Origin: Streptococcus sanguinis
Lineage (GTDB): Bacteria; Bacillota; Bacilli; Lactobacillales; Streptococcaceae
NCBI GenBank assembly: GCA_013378335.1
Contig: CP040556.1
Coordinates: forward strand, 1,302,001-1,366,000
Length of the DNA: 64,000 nt
Direction of reading: 5' to 3'
The stretch's first letter is position 1. Each line of letters starts with the position of its first letter. Below, in pieces: positions 56,977 to 64,000 of the stretch. The notes under the pieces are model-generated. The model was not told where the DNA came from. It searched no databases and saw only the letters and a program-made list of their open reading frames with translations. The position numbers and the translations under genes were made by a program.

Positions 56977-57978
56977 ATGGCTACTATCAAAGATATCGCC
57001 CAGACTGCTGGTGTTTCTCCCGCAACTGTTTCGCGGGTTTTGAACTATGACAAGTCCATGTCTGTCAGCGATGAGACGCGTAAAAATATTTTCGATATCG
57101 CTGAACAGCTCAACTACAAAAAAAGCAACAGACAGAAAAAGACTTCATCTCAGACCCACCGCATTGCCATCGTAGAATGGTACACAGAGCTGGAAGAGCT
57201 GGATGATCTTTACTACTACTCCATCCGCTTAGGCATTGAAAAGAAAGCCCCGGAACTGGGCTATGATATCGTGCGGATTTTCAACAACGACTCACTAAGC
57301 CAGCTGAAGCAGATTGACGGCATTATTGCCATCGGAAAATTCAGCACCAAGCAAGTCAAGGAGCTGGAGCAATACAGTCCATCCCTGGTTTTCGTGGACA
57401 GCGATACGCTAGACAAAGGCCATAGCTGTGTGACAATGGACTTTGAGCATGCCGTTACCCATGTTCTTGACCATTTTCTTGAGCAGGGCATTCGAGAAAT
57501 CGGTATGATTGCAGGACGCGAAGAGACTACAGACGGAACGACAAGTCTTGACGATCCACGCTTGGCTTGCTTCTGCCGTTACCTTAATGAAAAAGACCTC
57601 TATCATCCGGCCTATGTCAAGATAGGCAAGTTCTCCTCAGAGTCTGGTTACCAGCTGATGAAAGACATGGTTGACCAGCAAAAAGAGCGGATGCCCAAAG
57701 CATTCTTCATAGCCAGCGATGCTCTGGCAGTCGGTGCCCTACGTGCTCTTCAGGAAGCAGGAATAGCTGTTCCCCAAGATGTCCAGATTATTTCCTTTAA
57801 TGATACATCCATTGCCAAATACGTCTATCCGCCTCTCAGTACTGTGACAGTGTTTACAGAGGAAATGGGCAAGCAAGCTCTGCAAATGCTGGACCAGATG
57901 ATTAAAACTGACGAAAGCCCCATCCCTTACATGATCAAGCTCTCTACCAAGCTAACTCTCAGAGAAAGCAGCCTTTAA
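56977..57978 (+). CDS. galR: LacI-family repressor of galactose genes
   Basis: 333 aa. N-terminal helix-turn-helix ATIKDIAQTAGVSPATVSRVLN (residues 2-23) with the hinge near 45-60, then a periplasmic-binding-type sensor domain (HVLDHFLEQGIREIGMIAG, FIASDALAVGALRALQEAG). Streptococcal GalR is usually next to galK; here it is 9 kb away beyond the msm operon. The assignment is supported by the matching half-sites at galK and its own promoter. AAAAAGGACC precedes the ATG. Confidence 0.85.
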   Translation: MATIKDIAQTAGVSPATVSRVLNYDKSMSVSDETRKNIFDIAEQLNYKKSNRQKKTSSQTHRIAIVEWYTELEELDDLYYYSIRLGIEKKAPELGYDIVRIFNNDSLSQLKQIDGIIAIGKFSTKQVKELEQYSPSLVFVDSDTLDKGHSCVTMDFEHAVTHVLDHFLEQGIREIGMIAGREETTDGTTSLDDPRLACFCRYLNEKDLYHPAYVKIGKFSSESGYQLMKDMVDQQKERMPKAFFIASDALAVGALRALQEAGIAVPQDVQIISFNDTSIAKYVYPPLSTVTVFTEEMGKQALQMLDQMIKTDESPIPYMIKLSTKLTLRESSL

Positions 57979-57994
57979 GCTAGAAAGACCGCCT

Positions 57995-58930
57995 ATGAAA
58001 ACCTACGAAAAAATCTTTGACATCCTCAGCCAGGCTGACGACTATGTCAACGGCGAAAAAATAGCCCAAGAATTGGGCGTTTCACGAACTTCTATTTGGA
58101 AGGCCATTCAAAAATTGGAGAAAGAAGGAATTCAAATCGAGTCAGTCAAGAACCGGGGCTATCGATTGACAGCCGGTGACTTACTGATTCCTGACTGGAT
58201 CGAGGCACACTCACCTGTTCAGGTCTCCTTTAATCCTGACTGCCAGTCCACTCAAATGGATGCCAAGGCTGGCATGGAGGCTGGACGCCCAGCCAACACT
58301 CTCTATCTGGCCACTGCCCAATCTGCTGGCCGAGGCCGTTTTGGTCGTTCCTTCTTCTGCCCCAGCCAGGGCGGCTTTTACATGTCTCTCCACCTCAAGC
58401 CCAATCTCCCCTTCGACCAGCTCCCTTCCTATACTATCTTGACTGCGGGTGCCATCTATAAGGCAGTGAAAAATCTAACCCTCATGGAGATTGACATCAA
58501 GTGGGTCAATGACATTTACTATCGAAACAAGAAAATTTCCGGCATCTTGACCGAAGCGACAACCTCCATCGAGACAGGTCTCGTCACCGATGTCATCATC
58601 GGTGTTGGCTTTAATTTTTTCATTACAGACTTTCCAGCCGACATCAAAGAGAAAGCCGGCTCTCTCTTTGAAGAGAAACCAGCCATTAGTCGCAATGAGC
58701 TCATTGCCGAGATTTGGAAATGCTTCTACGAAAGTGACCCAGAAGAGCTCATCTACCTCTACAAGCAACAATCCTTGGTGCTGGGACGACAAGTGAGCTT
58801 CAGCCAAAAAGGTGCAGACTACCAAGGTTTGGCCAAAGACATCTCAGACAGTGGGCAACTCTTAGTCCAGCTGACAGATGATCAGGAAATCTGGCTCAAC
58901 AGCGGCGAAGTCTCTCTAAGCAGTTGGTAA
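57995..58930 (+). CDS. birA: Biotin-[acetyl-CoA carboxylase] ligase with repressor domain
   Basis: 311 aa. N-terminal winged helix (EKIAQELGVSRTSIWKAIQK, about residues 22-42), central ligase domain with the biotinyl-AMP loop GRGRFGRSFFCPSQGG (about 110-125) and IKWVNDIYY, and an SH3-like C-terminal domain. It attaches biotin to the carboxylase carrier protein and represses biotin-transport genes. It begins 16 bases after galR, so it is probably also read from the galR promoter. Confidence 0.94.
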   Translation: MKTYEKIFDILSQADDYVNGEKIAQELGVSRTSIWKAIQKLEKEGIQIESVKNRGYRLTAGDLLIPDWIEAHSPVQVSFNPDCQSTQMDAKAGMEAGRPANTLYLATAQSAGRGRFGRSFFCPSQGGFYMSLHLKPNLPFDQLPSYTILTAGAIYKAVKNLTLMEIDIKWVNDIYYRNKKISGILTEATTSIETGLVTDVIIGVGFNFFITDFPADIKEKAGSLFEEKPAISRNELIAEIWKCFYESDPEELIYLYKQQSLVLGRQVSFSQKGADYQGLAKDISDSGQLLVQLTDDQEIWLNSGEVSLSSW

Positions 58931-58950
58931 TCAAAAAAATTCATTTCAAA

Positions 58951-58984
58951 AGGACTGATTCTTAATGACTCAGTCCTGTTTTCA
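58951..58984 (+). terminator. Terminator of birA
   Basis: AGGACTGA/TCAGTCCT stem followed by GTTTTC; between convergent genes. Confidence 0.7.
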
Positions 58985-59176
58985 TTATTTCGGTCCTAAA
59001 TGTTTATCGATTTCATCCACAATCCGCCCCATGACATAGGAAATCTGCAGATTACGCAGCACTAAAACAGCCCAGAAAGCAGCCATGAAATAGCGCCCCG
59101 CCATGATGGATTCATTGAAAAAATAGGTTTCTAAGGCCGTAAAAACAGCCATTACAATAAATTGTCGTCTATTCAT
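58985..59176 (-). CDS. Small membrane protein, DUF3272
   Basis: 63 aa. Two hydrophobic segments: IVMAVFTALETYFF (about 7-20) and MAAFWAVLVLRNLQIS (about 31-46), with a charged end GRIVDEIDKHLGPK. It matches the streptococcal DUF3272 family in size and pattern. Function unknown. Weak ribosome-binding site; it lies downstream of dnaX on the same strand, 38 bases away, and may be co-transcribed. Confidence 0.75.
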   Translation of the reverse strand: MNRRQFIVMAVFTALETYFFNESIMAGRYFMAAFWAVLVLRNLQISYVMGRIVDEIDKHLGPK

Positions 59177-59214
59177 AATTTTATTATAACACGAAAACCT
59201 AGAAAAATCTTTTT

Positions 59215-60885
59215 TTAGTCCTCTTGAATGGTAATTTTTTCTGCTAAAAAGTCAAATCCCTCTGGAATCAGGCTTTCCTCTTCCTTCTCTTCAACCTCTG
59301 CCTTACCATTGCGGCTGCGAGCTGAAAAATCCGCCCGAATCTTGGTCCACTCTTCTAAGGAAATAGCCAAAATCTCTGGTGAAAATCCTGCCGCATTACT
59401 GAGGATATTGCCAAACATGGTATTGAGATTGTCCCGCTTCATAGTCTGCTCAGCGTTAAAATTAGACTCAAAAGCTAAGATAGCGTGGCTTTCGTTGGCC
59501 GCTACCGGCTGCGAGCCTGCCAGCAAGGCCTTATCAGCTCCAGCCAGACTTTCAATAATCTCCCCCCAAGCATTCTGCAGCTTAGTCAGATTGCTGCGAG
59601 CCAGACTAGGATTGTCAACAGCCTCTTCTAGGATAGCATTGACCTTATTGCGGTCTGCTCGGTAGCCCTTAGATTTCTGTGGTCGAATATCCGAAGTTTT
59701 GACAGCTGCTGCAGGTTTTCCATTGCCATTAGCCAGCTGCTGCTTGAGGTTATCAATCTCTTGTCTCAATCCCTTGAGCTCTTCGGCTAGATTATCTGGA
59801 ATCGCTGTCGCTGCAGGAAGACTGCTGGTCTCTGCCAGTCGAATGGTCATCATTTCAGTATAAATCTTAGGCTGCAGGCTGTTCTTGATGTCTGCCAAAC
59901 TCTTGGTCGCCATATCAATCATGGCAAATAGGATATCCTGCGGTGTATTGAGGTTTTCCAGAAAGAGCTCACTAGCATGATGATTCTCCCCGCCAGTTTT
60001 GACAATGATTAGATCACGCAGATATTGCAGGAGGTCCGTCACAAAACGGGCCATGTTTTTACCGCTGTCAAAAATCAGATTGAGATTATCCAAGGCTGCT
60101 ACTGCATCATGAGCAATCAAAGCAGCTACATAGGCATCCAAGGCTCCCAAACTGATAGAGCCAGTGATCTCTTCAGCTATGTCTGTAGTCAAACGATTTT
60201 CCTGGGTCAAGCTAAGAGCCTGATCGAGGATAGACAAGGCGTCCCGCATACCGCCCTCAGCTCGACGGGCAATAATCTGCACACCTTCCTGCTCAAAGTC
60301 AATGCCTTCCTGCTCCAAAATCCACTCGATATGACCAATAATGTCCTGCGTCTTGATAGACTTAAACTCAAAACGTTGGACGCGGGAAAGAATGGTCGCT
60401 GGAATCTTATGTAGCTCTGTCGTCGCTAGGATAAAGACCACATTTTCTGTTGGTTCTTCCAAGGTCTTGAGCAAGGCATTAAAAGCCCCAGTCGAGAGCA
60501 TGTGCACCTCGTCAATGATATAGACCTTGTGCTTGGCTAGACTGGACGCATAGGTGGATTTGTCCCGAATATCACGAATCTCATCTACCCCATTATTGGA
60601 AGCCGCATCAATTTCGATGACGTCTTCAAGGCTTCCCTCAGTGATAGCCTGACAGATATAGCAGTCATTGCAAGGCTCACCGTCCTTTTGATTCGGACAG
60701 TTCATAGCCTTAGCAAAAATCTTGGCAACACTGGTTTTCCCTGTTCCACGCGGGCCAGAAAAAAGATAGGCATGGCTGATTTTCTCTTGCTCAACAGCCT
60801 GCCGCAAGGTGGTGGCTACTACCTGCTGCCCCACCAGCTGACCAAAGGTCTGACTGCGGTACTTTCGATATAAAGCTTGATACAT
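59215..60885 (-). CDS. dnaX: DNA polymerase III subunits gamma/tau
   Basis: 556 aa. AAA+ clamp loader: Walker A SGPRGTGKTS (about residues 43-52), a zinc finger with four cysteines (CPNQKDGEPCNDCYIC), Walker B IIDEVHML and the SRC-like sensor LSRVQRFEFK. The C-terminal third is the variable polymerase-binding region. It overlaps the upstream fRMsr gene by one base (TAATG). No clear internal frameshift signal for a shorter gamma form is obvious. Confidence 0.96.
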   Translation of the reverse strand: MYQALYRKYRSQTFGQLVGQQVVATTLRQAVEQEKISHAYLFSGPRGTGKTSVAKIFAKAMNCPNQKDGEPCNDCYICQAITEGSLEDVIEIDAASNNGVDEIRDIRDKSTYASSLAKHKVYIIDEVHMLSTGAFNALLKTLEEPTENVVFILATTELHKIPATILSRVQRFEFKSIKTQDIIGHIEWILEQEGIDFEQEGVQIIARRAEGGMRDALSILDQALSLTQENRLTTDIAEEITGSISLGALDAYVAALIAHDAVAALDNLNLIFDSGKNMARFVTDLLQYLRDLIIVKTGGENHHASELFLENLNTPQDILFAMIDMATKSLADIKNSLQPKIYTEMMTIRLAETSSLPAATAIPDNLAEELKGLRQEIDNLKQQLANGNGKPAAAVKTSDIRPQKSKGYRADRNKVNAILEEAVDNPSLARSNLTKLQNAWGEIIESLAGADKALLAGSQPVAANESHAILAFESNFNAEQTMKRDNLNTMFGNILSNAAGFSPEILAISLEEWTKIRADFSARSRNGKAEVEEKEEESLIPEGFDFLAEKITIQED

Positions 60886-61382
60886 TAGGCTTTTTCTCCA
60901 AACATTTCAAAATTCCAAGTTGTTTTTTCAAGCAAAATCTGGACAAATTTTTCCAGATATTCCTGGTCTACGTCATCATAATCACCCGTCAAGGCTGAGT
61001 CCAAATCCAGCACTCCAAGCAGTCGGCCGTCTTTTACCATGGGCACCACAATCTCACTCTTAGCTCGGCTATCGCAAGAGATATAGTTGGCATGCCGGGT
61101 CACATCATCCACGATAATCGTCTGCTCTTTCTCAGCAGATTCCCCACAGACACCCTTACCTAGCGCAATATGGACACAGGAAACACCACCCTGAAAAGGC
61201 CCCAAAATTAGCTCCTTCCCATCAAAAAGATAGAAACCCGCAAAAACAGAATTAGGAAGAGCTTGATTGAGCAGAGCGCTAGCATTGGAAAAATTGGCTA
61301 AAGCATTGGTCTCACCCTCCAACAAGGCTTCCAACTGAGCCAATAAAAGTTGATAATTTGAAATTTTTTCTTTTGTGTTCAT
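60885..61382 (-). CDS. Free methionine-(R)-sulfoxide reductase (GAF domain)
   Basis: 165 aa from the ATG at 61382 ([16 protein letters not shown]); the frame is open to 61445 without a site. Single GAF domain with three cysteines placed as in fRMsr enzymes: Cys69 and Cys79 in [15 protein letters not shown] and Cys103 in [10 protein letters not shown]. It repairs oxidised free methionine. It is translationally coupled to dnaX, an arrangement common in streptococci. Confidence 0.88.
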   Translation of the reverse strand: MNTKEKISNYQLLLAQLEALLEGETNALANFSNASALLNQALPNSVFAGFYLFDGKELILGPFQGGVSCVHIALGKGVCGESAEKEQTIIVDDVTRHANYISCDSRAKSEIVVPMVKDGRLLGVLDLDSALTGDYDDVDQEYLEKFVQILLEKTTWNFEMFGEKA

Positions 61383-61521
61383 AGAGTCTATTATATCAAA
61401 AAAACAGTCTGATGACTGTTTTTGAAATAAAAATAAGAAGCACAACTAAAATATACTTTAAACTTTTCGTCAAGTGAAAATCCCAATAGATCAAGTAAAA
61501 ACATCTCTCACCTTTAAGATT

Positions 61522-62622
61522 CTATTTACACCTTTTTTGTAAATCATCAATCGCCCGAATAAAAATCTCAGGTTTTTCAACATGAATATCATGCCCACTC
61601 TTGATATTATCTATTAGATGATTGTTCAACAAAAGTTTGTCTACTCGCTTAGCATCTTTGTCATCCATAGCACTCAAGAGAATACCATTTTTATCATAGT
61701 AATTTTTCTGATTCAAAGGCCGAGCCACATGAAGCAATATAGATGGACATTGAACTTTTTTCAAGATTTCTTCCTGTTCAAATCCCTTGAACCAAGAAAA
61801 ATCATAAAACGTTGTGCCAAAACGAAGATCGTAATCTCCTGTTCCATCCTGTAAATTAGCTGTTAAGTCATAGATGAGATTCACTTGTAATTCTGGCGGA
61901 TAGTACCAAATTCTAGGAATCTTTCCTGGATGATTTTTCATATAGTTCAGAGCTGGTTTTTTGACAATTTTATTAAAATTTTCCTCACCAAAAAGTTTTT
62001 TTAAATAAGTATGTTCTAAAAAATAGGCAGTATAATTTTTTTTACCGCTTTTTAAGAAATCACACATATCTTTAAATCCTAACCAAGAAAAAGTAGAAAG
62101 TGCTCGACTAGGCTCTGTTGAAAAAAACGGTGCATCTTCTATCAATAGTCCTCTAACAGTATCAGGAGCTAGTGCAGCTACCAATGTTGCAAGAAGCCCT
62201 CCTGATGAATGTCCTGAAATGAACACAGGAGCTTTTATAATATTATGAATAAACCAAATGAAATCCTGACTATTTTCCAGTGCTGAATATTTAGCAGGAT
62301 TTTTACTAGACCCACCATGTCCATAACAATCTACTGCATATACATGATATCGCTTAGACAATTCTCCAAAAACCTTGGCATAGTCCTCCCAAGATACTTG
62401 CTGGCCATGAATCAGGAGTAAAGGGGGACCATTTTTGGGACCTTCGCCATAATTTATAAGAGATCCATCTGGTAAAGTCACTTGCTTTTCTAGCATCCCA
62501 GCTTGTCGGATATATTCAAGATTAGCCTTATCATAGTGAAGATTGCGATAAGCAAACCACCCTGCACTTACCAATATAACAGCTATCAATATCAAAATAA
62601 CTAACATCATTTTCCTTTTCAT
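61522..62622 (-). CDS. Membrane-anchored alpha/beta hydrolase
   Basis: 366 aa. Residues 5-25 are a hydrophobic N-terminal anchor; the rest is an alpha/beta hydrolase fold: oxyanion region PLLLIHGQQ, YAVDCYGHGGSSKNP, nucleophile elbow SGHSSGG (Ser in GHSSG), and the catalytic His in KSGHDIHVEKPE. A cap of about 100 residues lies between. The substrate is unknown. It is 10 bases after an XRE/AbrB regulator gene on the same strand, so the two form a small operon. Confidence 0.82.
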   Translation of the reverse strand: MKRKMMLVILILIAVILVSAGWFAYRNLHYDKANLEYIRQAGMLEKQVTLPDGSLINYGEGPKNGPPLLLIHGQQVSWEDYAKVFGELSKRYHVYAVDCYGHGGSSKNPAKYSALENSQDFIWFIHNIIKAPVFISGHSSGGLLATLVAALAPDTVRGLLIEDAPFFSTEPSRALSTFSWLGFKDMCDFLKSGKKNYTAYFLEHTYLKKLFGEENFNKIVKKPALNYMKNHPGKIPRIWYYPPELQVNLIYDLTANLQDGTGDYDLRFGTTFYDFSWFKGFEQEEILKKVQCPSILLHVARPLNQKNYYDKNGILLSAMDDKDAKRVDKLLLNNHLIDNIKSGHDIHVEKPEIFIRAIDDLQKRCK

Positions 62623-62632
62623 TCATTGCCTA

Positions 62633-63043
62633 CTACTTTTCTGAAAAATACTTAGGAGTTTCTAGAAAAAAATTCGGATCTAATAACGCCAATCCTTGAT
62701 TTTCATCTCCTAGCAAAAGAAGCTGATCTCCCGCTTTTATTTGAAAAATATTTCGTGCCCGAGGGGGTAAGTGGATTTCACCACGCTCACCCACCGTTAC
62801 TGTTCCAAAAATATATTTCCCTTTGAAACTAGGAGTTGTCAATAAATTGCTTTCTAAATGTACTAGTTCATCCAAACTCACATCAAAAAAATCAGCTAAT
62901 TGAGAGGAATAAATCACATCTGGAACGCTTTCTCCTGCTTCCCATTTTGCTATAGTCTGCCTTGATACACCTATTTCTTCGGCCAGTTTTTCCTGAGAAA
63001 TATTCTCTCTTTTTCTTAAAATAGCAATATTTTTAGAAATCAT
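62633..63043 (-). CDS. XRE helix-turn-helix regulator with a C-terminal AbrB/SpoVT-like domain
   Basis: 136 aa. HTH_3 domain at residues 1-60 (NISQEKLAEEIGVSRQTIAKWE), then a short AbrB/SpoVT-like DNA-binding segment (GTVTVGERGEIHLPPRARNIFQIKAGDQLLLLG written in two parts: GTVTVGERGEIHLPPRAR and FQIKAGDQLLLLG, about 80-113). Such fusions are a known Firmicute regulator type. It is coupled to the alpha/beta hydrolase gene, which it may control. Confidence 0.82.
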   Translation of the reverse strand: MISKNIAILRKRENISQEKLAEEIGVSRQTIAKWEAGESVPDVIYSSQLADFFDVSLDELVHLESNLLTTPSFKGKYIFGTVTVGERGEIHLPPRARNIFQIKAGDQLLLLGDENQGLALLDPNFFLETPKYFSEK

Positions 63044-63081
63044 TTTTTAATCTCCTTTTTATGATTACACTGTTAGTATAG

Positions 63082-63112
63082 CAAAAAAGCTGGTTGCTTC
63101 AACCAAGCTTTT
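63082..63112 (-). terminator. Terminator of the S51 peptidase gene
   Basis: AAGCTTGGTTG-AAG-CAACCAGCTT with a bulge, followed by TTTTGC on the minus strand. Confidence 0.65.
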
Positions 63113-63157
63113 CTTACTTTTTATAGACCTTTTGTTAAAATTCGTGGCAAAAATATT

Positions 63158-63778
63158 TTATTCCTCCTCCAAAACCTTCACTTCTTCACCTTCCACAAGC
63201 ACAGCTTGGTGATTATTGAGGGAAAGCAGATTTAGCTGGGCGCTGTATGTATCCAGAGTTGCCTGAGCACTTTCGACAAAAGGTTCTTCGCCAACATGAG
63301 GCAGGATATAAAAATCTACCTCGTTTAGTGCCTCTGTATCAGACAGTTCCTTAGCAACTGCCTTATCGTCCATAATCTTATTATAGTCAATGTCCTTGGC
63401 TGTGATGATAGCACCAGCAGATTCGCCCACATAGACCATGCCGTCCGCAATCTGTTCTTTTATCAAAGGCAGAAGTTGCTTTTTCTTTAGTTCTTGCAGA
63501 AGATAAAAGGTATTGCCACCAGAGATATAGAGAAGCTTACTTTGGAAAATTTTGGCCTGAGCCGTTTCTCTATCACAAGCTGAAATATCCAAGACCTCTA
63601 CTTGAAATCCCAAGTCCGCAAAGGACTGCAGGGCTTCGTCAATATAAGCCCTGTACTCTTCTACATTTCCAGCCGTCGGGATAAAAAGTACCTGATTGCC
63701 CAATTGCTTTTCAGACGCATATTGTCTGAACAAGTCCTTGACTCCCGCAAAATAAGAACATAAAAATAATTGTTTCAT
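63158..63778 (-). CDS. Peptidase S51-like protein (peptidase E family)
   Basis: 206 aa, class-I glutamine-amidotransferase-like fold. The nucleophile Ser lies in YVGESAGAIITA (about residues 114-125), preceded by YISGGNTFYLLQEL (about 83-96). Peptidase E cuts Asp-X dipeptides; streptococcal members are only distantly related, so the substrate is uncertain. AAGGAGG stands directly before the ATG. Confidence 0.82.
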   Translation of the reverse strand: MKQLFLCSYFAGVKDLFRQYASEKQLGNQVLFIPTAGNVEEYRAYIDEALQSFADLGFQVEVLDISACDRETAQAKIFQSKLLYISGGNTFYLLQELKKKQLLPLIKEQIADGMVYVGESAGAIITAKDIDYNKIMDDKAVAKELSDTEALNEVDFYILPHVGEEPFVESAQATLDTYSAQLNLLSLNNHQAVLVEGEEVKVLEEE

Positions 63779-63789
63779 AGGATACCTCC

Positions 63790-64000
63790 TTATTTTTTCT
63801 TAATTTTATAAAGAATCCATTGGCCCTTTCTTTGACTATTAATGAGATGAAAGCCAAAATCTGTCAAATAGTTTTCAAGTTTTTCTTGCTTTCTAAAGTC
63901 TGGTAGGTAGTAAGCTAATTTGCTCCATTCACATGCCAGTATGATGATTCCATCTGGCTTAAGAATCCGCTTAAGTTCTAGGAAGGACTGAGTTAGATTT
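63790..64000 (-). CDS. SAM-dependent methyltransferase, C-terminal end only
   Basis: Partial; the start lies beyond the window. The 70 visible codons read LTQSFLELKRILKPDGIIIL, then PDFRKQEKLENYLTDFGFHL and end in KIKKK. The pattern 'E...RILKPDG' is the usual strand after SAM motif III in class I methyltransferases. It stops 12 bases before the S51 peptidase start, so the two are probably one transcript. Confidence 0.65.
   Translation of the reverse strand, partial: NLTQSFLELKRILKPDGIIILACEWSKLAYYLPDFRKQEKLENYLTDFGFHLINSQRKGQWILYKIKKK

Noticed and set aside
59215..60885. Programmed frameshift for a short dnaX product
   Set aside because: No slippery run followed by a clear hairpin and stop was seen; such a signal is known in E. 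coli but not assumed here.

Overview
The window is chromosomal DNA of an oral streptococcus of the mitis/sanguinis type. Evidence: low GC, Gram-positive ribosome-binding sites, murB-potABCD, hom-thrB, msm/gtfA and gal operons, a BOX element, an M26-type zinc metalloprotease with an N-terminal LPXTG motif, and an LPXTG adhesin with SHIRT-like repeats. The species cannot be fixed from the sequence alone. I see no rRNA, tRNA or CRISPR array.

Layout. 1-5 kb: murB-potA-potB-potC-potD (minus), polyamine uptake downstream of a cell-wall gene. 5.0-5.1 kb: an unannotated 35-codon ORF with a candidate promoter and a terminator. 5.3-7.4 kb: hom-thrB. 7.5-8.5 kb: a membrane-anchored polysaccharide deacetylase (plus). 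8.7-16.5 kb: a nucleoside salvage operon on the minus strand (RsmC-like methyltransferase, pdp, deoC, cdd, BMP lipoprotein, ABC ATPase, two permeases). 16.6-21 kb: coaA, rpsT, a small P-loop kinase gene broken by a BOX element, tetR, degV and an XRE/S24 repressor. 21.1-24.1 kb: a type VII secretion LXG toxin cassette (two small partner proteins, toxin, putative immunity protein). 24.2-26.6 kb: an ABC exporter. 26.8-29.5 kb: a cytoplasmic alpha-amylase under a MalR-like operator, and an M42 peptidase.

29.9-43.1 kb is a surface-protein island: an 806-aa collagen-binding-like/pilin-isopeptide/SHIRT-like LPXTG adhesin, an IS256-family element, and a 3000-aa metalloprotease with fourteen 54-bp and nine 288-bp tandem repeats. 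43.3-58 kb is mainly sugar metabolism: galK-galT-galE, then aga-msmE-msmF-msmG-gtfA-msmK (raffinose/melibiose/sucrose-type uptake and breakdown), divergent msmR, and galR. Sequences match plausible GalR operators at both galK and galR, and cre-like sites at galK and aga. 58-64 kb: birA, a DUF3272 membrane protein, a free-Met sulfoxide reductase plus dnaX, an alpha/beta hydrolase with an XRE-AbrB regulator, an S51 peptidase and a cut-off methyltransferase.

Four otherwise well-conserved genes (potA, the nucleoside permease, the LXG toxin, the ABC permease) each appear to lack one base, three of them in or beside short homopolymer runs. This pattern points more to sequencing or assembly error than to four independent decays. 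The best candidates for new biology are the LXG toxin C-terminal domain with its immunity protein, the 35-codon ORF, the paired palindromic repeats, and the self-cleavage-type S24 repressor.
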